In this document: positions 7,883 through 16,923 of the stretch, one piece after another | How positions within the stretch are numbered: position 1 is the stretch's first letter | Layout: the number at the start of each line of letters is the position of its first letter | Position numbers and translations under genes: made by a program | The notes under the pieces: model-generated | Databases searched by the model: none | Told to the model about the DNA's origin: nothing | What the model saw: only the letters and a program-made list of their open reading frames with translations | DNA from: Actomonas aquatica | GTDB lineage: Bacteria > Verrucomicrobiota > Verrucomicrobiia > Opitutales > Opitutaceae | DNA: 64,000 nucleotides | Reading direction: 5' to 3' | Assembly (NCBI RefSeq): GCF_019679435.2 | Contig: NZ_CP139781.1 | Location: 1,984,001-2,048,000 of the forward strand

Positions 7883-9685
7883 TCAGGCGGCGCGGCCGGG
7901 GGATTTGCGCTGGGCGGCAAAGAAGGCGGCGAGCGTCGCATCCTCTTCGCGCTGGGCGCGTTCTTCATGCTGGCGACGGCCGGAAGACTGATCGCCCGCC
8001 GCACTGCGGTCCTGACCATCGTGCAACTGGCTGAAGGAGGGTTGTTCGACGCGGACGCTGGTGCCTTCGCGATTGAAGAGCTGACCGAGGCCCGGCCACT
8101 CCCGCAGGAACAAACGCTGCAGCTCCGGCGAGGCGTTCTGGAACTCGCAGGCCACGCGACCACCGCGGCACGACACGCGCACTTTGAGATCGGGCGCGCC
8201 CTGCATCGGCAGGCTCACTTCGAGACGGGCCGGAGCCAGGCGCTCAGCCCGCGCGGTGAGCTGGGCAAGTTTCTCCGCCCACTCCGCCGGGATGCTCGAC
8301 AACGAACCGTTCGCGGAGGCAACCGCGGCCGTCGAATCGACCTGAGGAACGGAATTGGAGAGCAACGAGGGCATGATGCCGTCGGTTTTTGCATCTTTGA
8401 TGCCAACCGTTTCAACCTCACCCTTAACCCGTTGCTTGTAAGCGTTTAATAATATTTTTTTCCATCCTTCACCCTGCTGCGGCAGCGCCACGGCCGGACT
8501 ATCGTCAACCAGCCCGGCAACATCTGCCGTCCGTCCGGCACCTGCCGTGGAAAGGCCTGCCGGGGTCTCGGCGGGAGGCGTGTCGACGGTGCCCGGGGTG
8601 AGCGGCAACGCGGTCGGTGTCGGGGCGGCCGTCGTCGGCGCAGTGGTAACGCCCGCCGGAGTCGTCACCGCCGGGGCGACTGCGCTGCGGGGCGTCGAGA
8701 GAATGGATTTTTCAGTCGGGCGCAGCTGGGCCGACTCCGTCACCGTCGCGGCGGCAGAGGCGCGCATGGCCTGCTCCAAAGGCGTGGCACTGGGCAGTGA
8801 GAGGTCGGCCGGGTTGGCGAGTGCCTCAGGGGCGACTGGGCTCGTCGCCGAGACCGCCGGGGCCGGGTTGGCCAGAATGGGCTGCGCCGTCACGGCCGTC
8901 GGTCGGGCAGGCGTGGCCATCGGCTGCGGCTCGGCCTCGCGGGGTTTCGTTTTGGCGGCCACTGCAACGTCGGCAGCGAACACCGGTCGAGTGCTGGCGT
9001 GACTCACCGGGGCTGTGGTCGGAGTCGCGGACGCGTCAACCGCCGGCCGCGAGGACTCGGAGGCGACGGGAGGTTGCGATGGGATCAGCCGCGAGTCGGC
9101 CGTCTGCACCGAGGGGGTCACGCTCTCCGCCGGGTTGGCTGGCGTGCTCGCAACCGTGGCGGGCACCGGAGTCAGGGCGGATGCAATGACCGGAAGATCG
9201 GGGGCGTCCATCGGAGCAGAGTCGTCGGCAGCGGCCTCGTCGGCTTCGTCGGGCAAAGGCGCATCCTCGACGGGCGCAGTCGCCGCGTCTTCGGTGGGCC
9301 GGGACGCATGGGCCGGACTCGACGCGTCGGCCGAAATCACCGGGGACGGAGCTTTGGCGCGCGCATCGATCACGCGGACCGGCAGGGCGGCAGGAGCCTC
9401 GCCCTCCGCCAAGTCGACACCCAGGACAATCGGTTCACCGGTCTCGGTCGGCGTGGCACTCTCGTTGAGTGTGCCGAGGAGCTGGGCGACAACCGCCTTG
9501 GCCTCGGGCGAGACGGGCTGCAAGGGCATGAGACCGTCGAAGGCCTGACCGACGGGCAAGGGCCCGAACTCGGCCAGCATGGCGCTTTCGACGCGGGCGG
9601 CGGCCTTACCGGAGAGCGGAGTCGCGGAACCAGAAGTCGGCTGGGGGCCGAACGGCAGCAAAGAGGGAGTGGACGACGGATTCAT
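7883..9685 (-). CDS. fliK: Flagellar hook-length control protein FliK
   Basis: FliK-like molecular ruler, 600 aa. Residues 1 to about 470 are low-complexity, rich in Ala, Pro, Thr, Ser and Val, with no fixed fold expected. The C-terminal ~110 residues resemble the conserved FliK domain: LTARAERLAPARLEVSLPM, then LKVRVSCRGGRVACEFQN and LQRLFLREWPGLGQLF. The variable N-terminal region would set the hook length and the C-terminal domain would signal the export-specificity switch. It is followed directly by flgD and flgE. Confidence 0.88.
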   Translation of the reverse strand: MNPSSTPSLLPFGPQPTSGSATPLSGKAAARVESAMLAEFGPLPVGQAFDGLMPLQPVSPEAKAVVAQLLGTLNESATPTETGEPIVLGVDLAEGEAPAALPVRVIDARAKAPSPVISADASSPAHASRPTEDAATAPVEDAPLPDEADEAAADDSAPMDAPDLPVIASALTPVPATVASTPANPAESVTPSVQTADSRLIPSQPPVASESSRPAVDASATPTTAPVSHASTRPVFAADVAVAAKTKPREAEPQPMATPARPTAVTAQPILANPAPAVSATSPVAPEALANPADLSLPSATPLEQAMRASAAATVTESAQLRPTEKSILSTPRSAVAPAVTTPAGVTTAPTTAAPTPTALPLTPGTVDTPPAETPAGLSTAGAGRTADVAGLVDDSPAVALPQQGEGWKKILLNAYKQRVKGEVETVGIKDAKTDGIMPSLLSNSVPQVDSTAAVASANGSLSSIPAEWAEKLAQLTARAERLAPARLEVSLPMQGAPDLKVRVSCRGGRVACEFQNASPELQRLFLREWPGLGQLFNREGTSVRVEQPSFSQLHDGQDRSAAGDQSSGRRQHEERAQREEDATLAAFFAAQRKSPGRAA

Positions 9686-9784
9686 TCATGGGTGGGCCCT
9701 TCTTGGGCAGATCGCGGGTGCCGTCCGTGGCTCCCAGGGGGAAAGTGAAACTAACGAGGAAAAGGGTCGGGGCGGTGCGGGGAG

Positions 9785-10393
9785 CTAGCCTTTGACGGGG
9801 TCGCGCGGCAGCAGGCGCAGGCGTTCGGACCAAATACCGGCGCGTTGCACCATCTCGGGATCGGCGGCGGCGTTTTTGGAAATTTCGTCGAGCAGCGGAC
9901 GCACGTTGTCCGGTTTCCACACGGCGAGGATTTTGATGATCGTGTCATCGGAGAGTTCACGCAGGAGGGGCAGCGCGGCCTTGGGCTTCATGTCGCCGTA
10001 GGTCGCCGCGAGGGTGCGGATGTTTTTCATCTCCGATTCCTTCAGCTCACCTACATGGCGGGTGAGCTGGGCGCGCAGGGCATCGATCTCCGAACGTGCG
10101 ACGTCGAGTTCCTGCATCGCGGCGGCCATGCGGGCCTCGCGGGCGACGAGATCGGCTTCGCGGTCGGCGAGATCGGTGAGTTTGCCTTCGAGTTCGTCGG
10201 AGAGTTTTTCGATCTCAAACGTCCAGAAGTCCCACGGCTTCTTGGGAATGATCACGGCCTCCATGTGTTCGCCCTGGGCCGCGGCGGCTTCGCGGATGTA
10301 AGGCGCGGCTCCCTTCACGAACACGAAGAGGCCGACGCTCGGGCCGACGCCGGCACCGATCAAAACCGTAAGTGCGGGGAAAAGTTTTTTCAT
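9785..10393 (-). CDS. MotE/FlaA-like flagellar protein with coiled coil and MgtE-N-like domain
   Basis: 202 aa. N-terminal membrane anchor (residues 5-28, LFPALTVLIGAGVGPSVGLF), then a long coiled coil (residues ~60-120, ELEGKLTDLADREADLVARE), then a C-terminal domain with MKPKAALPLLRELSDDTIIK, typical of the MgtE intracellular N domain. Such proteins sit between fliJ and fliK in many flagellar operons; related MotE acts as a chaperone for the periplasmic motor protein MotC. The exact role here is inferred from position and architecture. It ends about 99 bp before fliK and is separated from fliJ by a heptamer repeat array. Confidence 0.75.
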   Translation of the reverse strand: MKKLFPALTVLIGAGVGPSVGLFVFVKGAAPYIREAAAAQGEHMEAVIIPKKPWDFWTFEIEKLSDELEGKLTDLADREADLVAREARMAAAMQELDVARSEIDALRAQLTRHVGELKESEMKNIRTLAATYGDMKPKAALPLLRELSDDTIIKILAVWKPDNVRPLLDEISKNAAADPEMVQRAGIWSERLRLLPRDPVKG

Positions 10394-10426
10394 GTGAGGA
10401 GGGAGGGAAACTGGGAGCGGTGCCTA

Positions 10427-10461
10427 GCTGATGGCTGACCGCTGAGGGCTGATGGCTGTTT
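10427..10461. repeat. Degenerate heptamer array GCTGANN between fliJ and the MotE-like gene
   Basis: Five uninterrupted 7-bp units, the first four of the form GCTGANN (free dinucleotides TG, CC, GG, TG) and the last GCTGTTT. The last base touches the fliJ stop codon. Only the two final positions of each unit vary, which is the same five-plus-two rule as the other arrays in this window. Confidence 0.85.
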
Positions 10462-10916
10462 CAGGAGTAGAGCCCACCGGTGCGGGCGTGGATGGCGGCG
10501 GCGCGCTCATCGAGCAGGGCCTGCTCTTCGCGGGCGGTCTCGAGGCGGTGTTTTTCGCGGGCGCGTTTCTCGAGGGCTTCGACGGCCTTGAGGCCGGCGC
10601 GCGCATCGCGCCAGTCGGCACGGGCGGCTTCGAGTTTTTCGTTGGCTTCGGCCACCTGCGTCTCGCCTTCGATGATGGCGTTGGCGGCGACGCTGTAGGC
10701 GTGGAGGAAGGCGGCCTGGTCGGCCGGCTTGAAGTGATTCTCACGGGCGCGGCGCACGATGGCCTCGAGTTCCTCGGCTTCCTCATGGAGCGCGGCGAGG
10801 TGTTCTTCGGCATCCACGTAGGCTTGAACGGCGGCGGCGAGGGCTTCGCGGGCTTTGGCTTCCTTCCACACGCGCACGGTGGAGACAGCCTGCAGGGAAA
10901 AGGTGAAACGTTTCAT
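10461..10916 (-). CDS. fliJ: Flagellar export chaperone FliJ
   Basis: FliJ, 151 aa, the usual length. It is predicted to be almost entirely one antiparallel coiled coil (residues ~15-140) with many Ala, Glu, Arg and Lys, and starts MKRFTFSLQAVSTVRVWKE, close to the FliJ consensus start. It works as the stalk of the FliI ATPase and couples it to FlhA. Its ATG overlaps the fliI stop by one base, indicating coupled translation. Confidence 0.88.
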   Translation of the reverse strand: MKRFTFSLQAVSTVRVWKEAKAREALAAAVQAYVDAEEHLAALHEEAEELEAIVRRARENHFKPADQAAFLHAYSVAANAIIEGETQVAEANEKLEAARADWRDARAGLKAVEALEKRAREKHRLETAREEQALLDERAAAIHARTGGLYS

Positions 10917-12256
10917 CAGATGAGCTCCTTGAGTTGGGTGAAGGACGCGTCGCGTTCGGTGTGTTCGTGAATCCCCTGGCGCAGGAACTTCACGATGCCG
11001 GGTTGGCGGCGCACAGCCGCGTCGAGTCCGGGGTTGGCGCCCTTTTGGTAGGCGCCCACGGTGATCAGGTCTTCGTTCTTGCGATAAACCGCGAGGTGTT
11101 CGCGCGCCTTGGACACAGCGTCACGATCCTCCGGTGCACAGACGTCGCCGACGAGGCGGCTCACGCTTTCCAGCACATCAATGGCGGGGAAATGGTTGGC
11201 GTGCGCGAGGGCACGGGAGAGCACCACGTGACCATCGAGGATACCGCGCACGGCATCGGCCACCGGCTCATTCATATCATCGCCTTCCACCAGCACGGTG
11301 TAGAGCGCGGTGATGGCGCCACGCTCCCCTGCCCCACTGCGTTCCAGCAGGCGCGGCAACATGGCGAAGACCGAGGGCGTGTAACCGCGGGTGGCGGGCG
11401 GCTCGCCGATGGCCAGGCCGATCTCACGCTGAGCCATGGCGAAGCGGGTGACGGAGTCCATCAGCAGGAGCACGTTTTTGCCTTCGTCGCGCAGCTGCTC
11501 GGCGATGGCGGTGGCGGTAAAGGCGGCGCGCAGGCGCAACGGCGCCGGCGTATCGGAAGTGGCGACCACGACAACCGAGCGGGCCAGACCGGCCTCGCCC
11601 AGGTCCTTCTCGATGAACTCGCGCACTTCACGACCACGTTCACCGACGAGCGCGATCACGACGGCATCGGCCTCGCAGTTGCGGGCAATCATGCCGAGCA
11701 GAGTCGACTTACCCACACCGGAACCAGCGAAGATACCCACGCGCTGGCCTTTGCCCATCGGCGTGAACGTATCCAAAGCGCGGACACCGGTGACGAACGG
11801 ATCTTTGATGCGCTGGCGGCGCAGCGGGTGCGGCACATTGGAGGCCGAAGCGTCACCGCGCATGGTGGGAATGACGCCGAGCCCATCAAAGGGTTTGCCG
11901 AGCGCATCCACCACGCGGCCGAGCAGACCCGGGCCGGGCTTGGGCAACGGCGGACGATCGCAGGCGGTCACCTCACAACCGGCGTGCAAGCCGGCGGTCT
12001 CGCCCAACGGCATGAGCAGGACGCGCTCGCCGCGGAAACCGACCACCTCGGCGGTGACACTGAAGTCACCGCGATCGGAGGTGAGGCGGCAAAGTTCGCC
12101 GAGGCCGACATTGGGACCGTCGGACTCGATCACCAAACCCGTGACTCCCGTCACCCGGCCGACACGGCGGGTCACGGGCGCATGCTTCACTTGGGAGCGC
12201 AATGCGTCGACGAACACGCGGAGATCGGCGGAAGGTCTGGTGGCGGCGGTGGTCAC
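10916..12256 (-). CDS. fliI: Flagellum-specific ATPase FliI
   Basis: FliI, 446 aa, the hexameric ATPase of the flagellar type III exporter. Walker A is AGSGVGKS at residues 177-184. The Walker B region is VLLLMDSVTRFAMAQREIGL, and the conserved VGERGREVREFIEKDLG stretch follows the P-loop. The N-terminal beta-barrel (residues ~25-100) is intact. fliH lies upstream and fliJ overlaps by 1 bp downstream, so the H-I-J ATPase complex is encoded together. Confidence 0.97.
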   Translation of the reverse strand: MTTAATRPSADLRVFVDALRSQVKHAPVTRRVGRVTGVTGLVIESDGPNVGLGELCRLTSDRGDFSVTAEVVGFRGERVLLMPLGETAGLHAGCEVTACDRPPLPKPGPGLLGRVVDALGKPFDGLGVIPTMRGDASASNVPHPLRRQRIKDPFVTGVRALDTFTPMGKGQRVGIFAGSGVGKSTLLGMIARNCEADAVVIALVGERGREVREFIEKDLGEAGLARSVVVVATSDTPAPLRLRAAFTATAIAEQLRDEGKNVLLLMDSVTRFAMAQREIGLAIGEPPATRGYTPSVFAMLPRLLERSGAGERGAITALYTVLVEGDDMNEPVADAVRGILDGHVVLSRALAHANHFPAIDVLESVSRLVGDVCAPEDRDAVSKAREHLAVYRKNEDLITVGAYQKGANPGLDAAVRRQPGIVKFLRQGIHEHTERDASFTQLKELI

Positions 12257-12289
12257 GGTTGGAGGAAAGGAAAGTTGGGAAGGGAGGAC

Positions 12290-12874
12290 TCAGCCGTTGG
12301 CGCCGAGGAGTTCATGGCCGAGGTTCTGCAGCTTGGCGTCGAGGCGGGCATCGGTGACGCCGAAGCGGCTGTGCACCACGCAGTCGCCGGGGCGCAGGTG
12401 GCTGTCGCGGGTGATGCGCATCTCCGGGTAGCGGCGCAGCCAGTCGGGGCTGAGCTTGTCGAGCAGATCGGCGTCGCGGGAACTGAGGCGCAGCTCGAGG
12501 TTGTTGGTTTCTGGATACAGCTGTTCGAGCGTGTCCTGGCAGATGCGGCTGACCTGATCCGGGTCGGGTTCGAAGCCTTCCAGCAGGCGGCGGGTGGACT
12601 CGAGCACGAGCTCCGGCAGGGCCTCGCGGACCTGTTGCACGAGACTTGGTTCGATCTCACCGAGGGCACGAAAGATGCCGTCCTGCAGGGCCTGCAACTC
12701 CGTGCGCACCTCGACCATCTGCTGGTCGGCGAAAGCGCGGGCGGCGTCCTGCCCCTGCTGATACGCCTCGGTGCGCGCCTTCTCCATGTCCTCATGCGAG
12801 ACCGGCGCGAGCTGCCCGGAAATACGGGCGCCGCGCAGCGGGCGGTCAAAGCGAATGAGAGTGGAGGTGGGCAT
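12290..12874 (-). CDS. fliH: Flagellar assembly protein FliH
   Basis: FliH-like, 194 aa, the stator that links FliI to the C-ring. An N-terminal variable part leads into a helical stretch (AYQQGQDAARAFADQQMVEV, residues ~35-54). The C-terminal vacuolar-ATPase-E-like domain includes LRLSSRDADLLDKLSPDWLR and CVVHSRFGVTDARLDAKLQN near the end. FliH is weakly conserved, but the position between fliG and fliI and this C-terminal pattern make the call good. Confidence 0.88.
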   Translation of the reverse strand: MPTSTLIRFDRPLRGARISGQLAPVSHEDMEKARTEAYQQGQDAARAFADQQMVEVRTELQALQDGIFRALGEIEPSLVQQVREALPELVLESTRRLLEGFEPDPDQVSRICQDTLEQLYPETNNLELRLSSRDADLLDKLSPDWLRRYPEMRITRDSHLRPGDCVVHSRFGVTDARLDAKLQNLGHELLGANG

Positions 12875-12877
12875 GAG

Positions 12878-12945
12878 GAATGGAGAATGGTGGGGGGTGA
12901 ATGCTGAATTGGCTGAGAGCTGATCGCTGAGTGCTGAGTGCTTTT
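12878..12945. repeat. Heptamer arrays between fliH and fliG
   Basis: Two blocks. Around 12878-12912 there are GAATGNN-type units with one G-rich interruption. From 12903 to 12939 there are GCTGANN units, four of them in exact 7-bp register (12912-12939) after one 9-bp step. It fills almost the whole gap up to the fliG stop at 12946. Confidence 0.75.
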
Positions 12946-13968
12946 CTACGCGACCACCGCGGCATCGGCGCCGTCGGTTGCGATGGCGCCTTCTTCTTCG
13001 AGGCGGCGGACGATTTGAATGATGCCGTCCTGCGCGGTCTCGACGTCTTTGACGCGCACCGGGCCGAGCATATCGATCTCGTCTTTGAGGGATTCGGCGG
13101 CGCGCTTGGAGATGGCGCCGTAGATCTTTTCGCGCAGCGATTCGGGGGCGGACTTCATTGCCACCGCGAGGCTGGAGGACTCGACCTCGCGCAGGACGCG
13201 CTGCAGGTCCGACGGCGTGAGGCGGCTGAGATCGTCGAAGCTGAAGAGCTTCCGGCGGATGGCCGAGCCGAGGGTCGGGTTGCGCTCTTCGAGGCGGCCG
13301 AGAAGGTTCTTGGAGGTCTCTTTGTCGAGACCGTTGAGGAGGTCGGCCACCGAACGCACGCCACCGCTGTTGTGGTAGCTCGGCTGGGTCTTCTTGTCGA
13401 AGTGCTTGCCGATGTTGCGCACGATCTTGGTGACGAGCTCGACGGAGGTGCTCTCGATGATGCCGAGGCGCTCGAGAATCTCCTCGCGCTGCTCCGGGCC
13501 GAAGAGGCTGAAGACCTCCGATGACTTGTTGCCGGGCAGGTAGGACAGGATGAAGGAAATCGTCTGTGGCTGCTCGTTCTTGATCAGATTAAAAATCTGC
13601 CGGGCATCCATTTCGGACAGGTCGTTGACCATGTCGACGGTGGTGCCGGTGGGAGCGAGGCCCACGCGGCCGAGGATGGCGTTGGCTTTGTAGTCGCCGT
13701 GGGAGCGCGTGAGGGCGTCACGAGCGTAGTCGATGCCACCGCGGGTGGAGGCGACGCTCTTGCCGATGACCGGCGTAAACTCTTCGGCCACCTTTTGACG
13801 GATATCGTCGGGCACCATGGTGAACTGGTTCATCTCACGGCACAGGGCCTCGATCTCCACCTCATCGAACTCGCGCAGCACCTCGGCGGCGGTTTCCGGA
13901 CCAATGATGATCAGGAACAGCGCGAGCTTCTGCTGTTTGTTGAGTTTGGTGTAGTCGATATCGGCCAT
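12946..13968 (-). CDS. fliG: Flagellar motor switch protein FliG
   Basis: FliG, 340 aa, joins the MS-ring to the C-ring and carries the torque-generating charged helix. The middle-domain motif normally written EHPQ appears as NEQPQTISFILSYL around residue 130, with Gln in place of His. The C-terminal charged helix is present: LGPVRVKDVETAQDGIIQIV near residues 300-320. Preceded by fliF 46 bp upstream. Protein length and all three armadillo-like domains look complete. Confidence 0.96.
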   Translation of the reverse strand: MADIDYTKLNKQQKLALFLIIIGPETAAEVLREFDEVEIEALCREMNQFTMVPDDIRQKVAEEFTPVIGKSVASTRGGIDYARDALTRSHGDYKANAILGRVGLAPTGTTVDMVNDLSEMDARQIFNLIKNEQPQTISFILSYLPGNKSSEVFSLFGPEQREEILERLGIIESTSVELVTKIVRNIGKHFDKKTQPSYHNSGGVRSVADLLNGLDKETSKNLLGRLEERNPTLGSAIRRKLFSFDDLSRLTPSDLQRVLREVESSSLAVAMKSAPESLREKIYGAISKRAAESLKDEIDMLGPVRVKDVETAQDGIIQIVRRLEEEGAIATDGADAAVVA

Positions 13969-14014
13969 GGGGAAAGGGTGAGTCGGAGGTCAGAAGGCGG
14001 CGGACGGATCGCGC

Positions 14015-15580
14015 TCAGTTATTGGAGGAACCGGCCCAGTCGCGCAGGGCGGTGGAAACGTTCTCGGGCTTTTGGCGGATGAGTTCGGTGAGCAGTTCCG
14101 GGGTGAGGGCTCCGCTCTTTTCGGACTTGTTCTTGGCTTCGTCGGCGTAGCGCAGGACCTCGAGCGGCACGGGCTCGGGGCGGGCCTTCTTGAGCTGGCG
14201 CCAGAAGGTCATCATGAGGAAGCCGGCGAGCAGGAACCCTCCAATGCGCATGCCCAGATCGATGAGCGGCTGCAGGCGGGTGACCTGTTCCATCTTGGAC
14301 ACTTCCTCAATGATCGGAGAGGAGGCAAAGGGCATCTCGGTGAGCGTGACGAGTTCGTTGAGGTCCTGGCCTTCCTCGGCGCGCAGGCCCAGGGCGTTGA
14401 CCACGATGCGGCGCAGCTCGTTGAGCTGTTCCTCGGTGCGCACGATCGGTTCACCGGCTTCGTCCGCAGGTAGTGGCGCGACGAATACGGCGGCGGTGAG
14501 GCGCTTCACCGTGCCCGGGGTGCGGGTGATGTTGGTGAGCACGCGGTTAATTTCGTAGGCGGTGGTGCGGGTGGTGCGGGCCTGCTCGTTGACCGAGGTG
14601 GGACCGCCGCCGGGAGCCTCGTTGCCGCCGGCGCCGGGGGTGTTGGCGGTCACCCCGACGAGGTTGCCACCGGCGCGGGCTTCCTGGGAGTTGGAGGTGT
14701 CTTCGGTGACGGTCTGCGAGCGGACAACCTGGGCTTCCGGATCATAGCGCTCTTCGGTGAGGGTGGCGGCTTCGGTGTCGATGTCGGCCGAGACGCGCAC
14801 GACCACGTTGCCCTCACCCACGACGGGCTTGAGCATGGTTTCGACCTTCTTGGCAAAGTAGTCCTCGACCTGCTGGCGGTAGCGGATCTGGGAGGAAGCG
14901 TTGGCGAGCATGGGATCTTCTTCGAGCTCGGCGGAGAGCACGCGGCCCTTCTGGTCGATGACGGCGACCTCGTCAGGGGTGAGGCCCTGCACGGAGTTGG
15001 CCACGAGGTGGCGCACGGAGTTCACCGCTTCGCTGTCGAGCCGGTTGCTGGACACTTCCAAGAAGACGGAGGCGCTGGGGCGAATGCCCTGCTCGGTGAG
15101 CAGGAGGCGGTTTTCCGGCTGCACGATCATGACGCGGGCGGAGCGCACGCCGTCGAGTTGGGCGATGGTGCGGGCGAGTTCGCCCTGGAGGGCGCGCAGG
15201 TAGTTGGTGCGTTGGATGAAATCGGAGAGGCCGAACTGGTTCTTGTCGAAAATCTCAAAGCCGACGCCTTCACCGGAGGGAAGACCGCGGGAGGCGAGAT
15301 CCATGCGCAGGCGATGCACGTGCTCGGACGGCACATAGACGGCAGAACCACCGTTGGAGACTTCGTAGGGAATGCCCTGTCCTTGCAGACTGGATACGAT
15401 GGCGGCGGCGTCCTTCTCCGTGAGCCGACCGAAAAGCAACTGCATGTCGGGGCGATTGGACCAGACGGTGAGCGCGGTGAGCCCGCCGATCACGGCGACG
15501 GCCGCCACCACGAGGGAAACCCGTTGGTTGGCACCCAGTTCTTTCCAAAGACCGGCAAGGGAGGAGAGGAAGGACTTCAT
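14015..15580 (-). CDS. fliF: Flagellar MS-ring protein FliF
   Basis: FliF, 521 aa, forms the MS ring in the inner membrane on which the flagellum is built. First membrane helix VSLVVAAVAVIGGLTALTVW at residues ~21-40. The periplasmic ring-building motifs of the YscJ/FliF family follow (DAAAIVSSLQGQGIPYEVSN, then NYLRALQGELARTIAQLDGV). The second helix is near residues 435-455 (LGMRIGGFLLAGFLMMTFW), and a short cytoplasmic tail ends LRDWAGSSNN, where FliG binds. It lies between fliE and fliG in the usual order. Confidence 0.96.
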   Translation of the reverse strand: MKSFLSSLAGLWKELGANQRVSLVVAAVAVIGGLTALTVWSNRPDMQLLFGRLTEKDAAAIVSSLQGQGIPYEVSNGGSAVYVPSEHVHRLRMDLASRGLPSGEGVGFEIFDKNQFGLSDFIQRTNYLRALQGELARTIAQLDGVRSARVMIVQPENRLLLTEQGIRPSASVFLEVSSNRLDSEAVNSVRHLVANSVQGLTPDEVAVIDQKGRVLSAELEEDPMLANASSQIRYRQQVEDYFAKKVETMLKPVVGEGNVVVRVSADIDTEAATLTEERYDPEAQVVRSQTVTEDTSNSQEARAGGNLVGVTANTPGAGGNEAPGGGPTSVNEQARTTRTTAYEINRVLTNITRTPGTVKRLTAAVFVAPLPADEAGEPIVRTEEQLNELRRIVVNALGLRAEEGQDLNELVTLTEMPFASSPIIEEVSKMEQVTRLQPLIDLGMRIGGFLLAGFLMMTFWRQLKKARPEPVPLEVLRYADEAKNKSEKSGALTPELLTELIRQKPENVSTALRDWAGSSNN

Positions 15581-15632
15581 CGATTAATACGATTGAGAAA
15601 ATCGGCTGCAGATAGAGGGGAGGTCCGGCGCA

Positions 15633-15977
15633 TCAGACCGGCATGCGCATGAGTTCCTGGTAGCCCTCGACGAGTTTGTTGCGGGTCTCGACCATGAGAC
15701 TGAGCGAGACCGAGGCCTCCTGCATGGCGATGACGCTTTGGTGAATCTGGTCGGAACGACCGAGCATCACATCGCGGGCGGCGGCGGCGGACTCGAGTTG
15801 CTTGGACTCGACCGCATCGATCAGCTTGCCGAAGGAAGCGGCGGTATCGGCGCCCGGGAGGCTCGCCGGACCGGAGGGACGCAGGGTCGGAGCCTGCGGC
15901 TGGTCGATGCGGGTGAGCGTCGGTTGACGCATACCGATGTTGCCGGCGATGGATCCGAGGGAGCTGATGAGCGACAT
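15633..15977 (-). CDS. fliE: Flagellar hook-basal body protein FliE
   Basis: FliE, 114 aa, the adapter between the MS ring and the rod. The C-terminal two-thirds match the family: helix FGKLIDAVESKQLESAAAAR, then GRSDQIHQSVIAMQEASVSL and SLMVETRNKLVEGYQELMRM at the end. The N-terminal ~45 residues are variable. The flgB-flgC-fliE-fliF gene order is the usual one. Confidence 0.93.
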   Translation of the reverse strand: MSLISSLGSIAGNIGMRQPTLTRIDQPQAPTLRPSGPASLPGADTAASFGKLIDAVESKQLESAAAARDVMLGRSDQIHQSVIAMQEASVSLSLMVETRNKLVEGYQELMRMPV

Positions 15978-16013
15978 GGTGAAGAGTGGCTGGGGGGCTT
16001 TAGGCGGGAGGCG

Positions 16014-16048
16014 GTATTTAGCTTATTGCTTAATGCTTAGAGCTTACT
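16014..16048. repeat. Degenerate heptamer array GCTTANN between fliE and flgC
   Basis: Four exact-period heptamers GCTTANN at 16021-16048 (free dinucleotides TT, AT, GA, CT), preceded by the related GTATTTA. It lies 6 bp before the flgC stop codon, between two genes of the same operon. The fixed pentamer differs from the GCTGA array beside fliJ but the structure is the same. Confidence 0.8.
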
Positions 16049-16054
16049 GCCATT

Positions 16055-16468
16055 TCATCGCCCGATCTGCAGGGCCTTCATGGCCATCTGTTTGGCGTTG
16101 CGGACGACGGAGAGGTTGGCCTCGTAGGCGCGGGAGGCGGTGATGAGGTCGACCATTTCAAAGGCGAGGTTGACGTTGGGCATGGTGACCATGCCTTCGG
16201 CGTTGGCATCGGGATGCTGCGGGTCGTTGACCTGTTGACCGGGAGTCTGGTCCTGGGTGATGCCAGCAATCTTGATCCCGGCGAGCGGCGACCCGTGGGT
16301 GCGATGCATGAGCTCAGTCTCAAAGGCGACGATCTGGCGTTGGTAGGCCTTGCCGTCGGGCCCGCGGGTGGTGTGGGCGTTGGCAATGTTTTGCGCGACC
16401 ACGTCCAGACGGGTGCGCTGCGCGTTGAGGGCGCTGGCGGAAACGTCGACTCCAGAGATTAGGTTCAT
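16055..16468 (-). CDS. flgC: Flagellar basal-body rod protein FlgC
   Basis: FlgC, 137 aa, a proximal rod subunit. The N-terminal rod signature is VVAQNIANAHTTRGPDGKAY (residues ~26-45), and the C-terminal helix NLAFEMVDLITASRAYEANL is typical. It is exported by the flagellar gate and assembles on FliE. It is 40 bp downstream of flgB, in the canonical order. Confidence 0.95.
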   Translation of the reverse strand: MNLISGVDVSASALNAQRTRLDVVAQNIANAHTTRGPDGKAYQRQIVAFETELMHRTHGSPLAGIKIAGITQDQTPGQQVNDPQHPDANAEGMVTMPNVNLAFEMVDLITASRAYEANLSVVRNAKQMAMKALQIGR

Positions 16469-16508
16469 GGTAGGGAAAGGGGCGGTTTAGGTGAGGACAG
16501 CGGTGGAA

Positions 16509-16892
16509 TCAGCCGCGGCCGGTGATGGCGAATTTGAGGGACTTGAAGCTGCTGCTCACGTAGTCGGTGAGGAACTCGTAGGCCACGGTGTTGCGGTTCA
16601 TCTCGAGGATCTCCTTCTCCACTTCGACGGTGTTGCCGTCCTTGCGCATGGTGCGGGCGTTCTCGTCGGTTTTCAGTTCCAGCCGCAGACCGCGAAGCTC
16701 GGCGGGGGTGGAGCCGGAGCCCATGCGCGTCTCCAATTCGCGGGCGAAATCCGGGTTGATATCGACCCGTTTGTAGCCCGGCGTCTCGGCATTCGCGATG
16801 TTGGTGGCAATCGCCTCCTGCCGCATGACCGCCGCATCAAGGAGTTTGGCGGCGAGGGCGAAATTGGTGGATTGCGAAACAGGGCTGATCAT
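16509..16892 (-). CDS. flgB: Flagellar basal-body rod protein FlgB
   Basis: FlgB, 127 aa, a proximal rod subunit and the first gene of the flagellar operon. The rod signature is EAIATNIANAETPGYKRVDI near residues 31-50, and the C-terminal segment KEILEMNRNTVAYEFLTDYV is conserved. A sigma-54-type promoter lies at 16908-16923, with its -12 element only 17 nt from the ATG. Transcription of the whole operon down to fliR probably starts here. Confidence 0.95.
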   Translation of the reverse strand: MISPVSQSTNFALAAKLLDAAVMRQEAIATNIANAETPGYKRVDINPDFARELETRMGSGSTPAELRGLRLELKTDENARTMRKDGNTVEVEKEILEMNRNTVAYEFLTDYVSSSFKSLKFAITGRG

Positions 16893-16907
16893 GACTCCGC
16901 CCGAGAA

Positions 16908-16923
16908 TGCAGCCGTGATGCCA
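16908..16923 (-). promoter_or_regulatory. Sigma-54 promoter for the flagellar operon
   Basis: On the minus strand this reads TGGCATCACGGCTGCA, close to the sigma-54 consensus TGGCAC-N5-TTGCA, with the invariant GG and GC ten bases apart. Mismatches are T for C at the end of the -24 box and C for the first T of the -12 box. The predicted transcript start is about 5 nt before the flgB ATG, so the leader would be very short. Confidence 0.65.
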
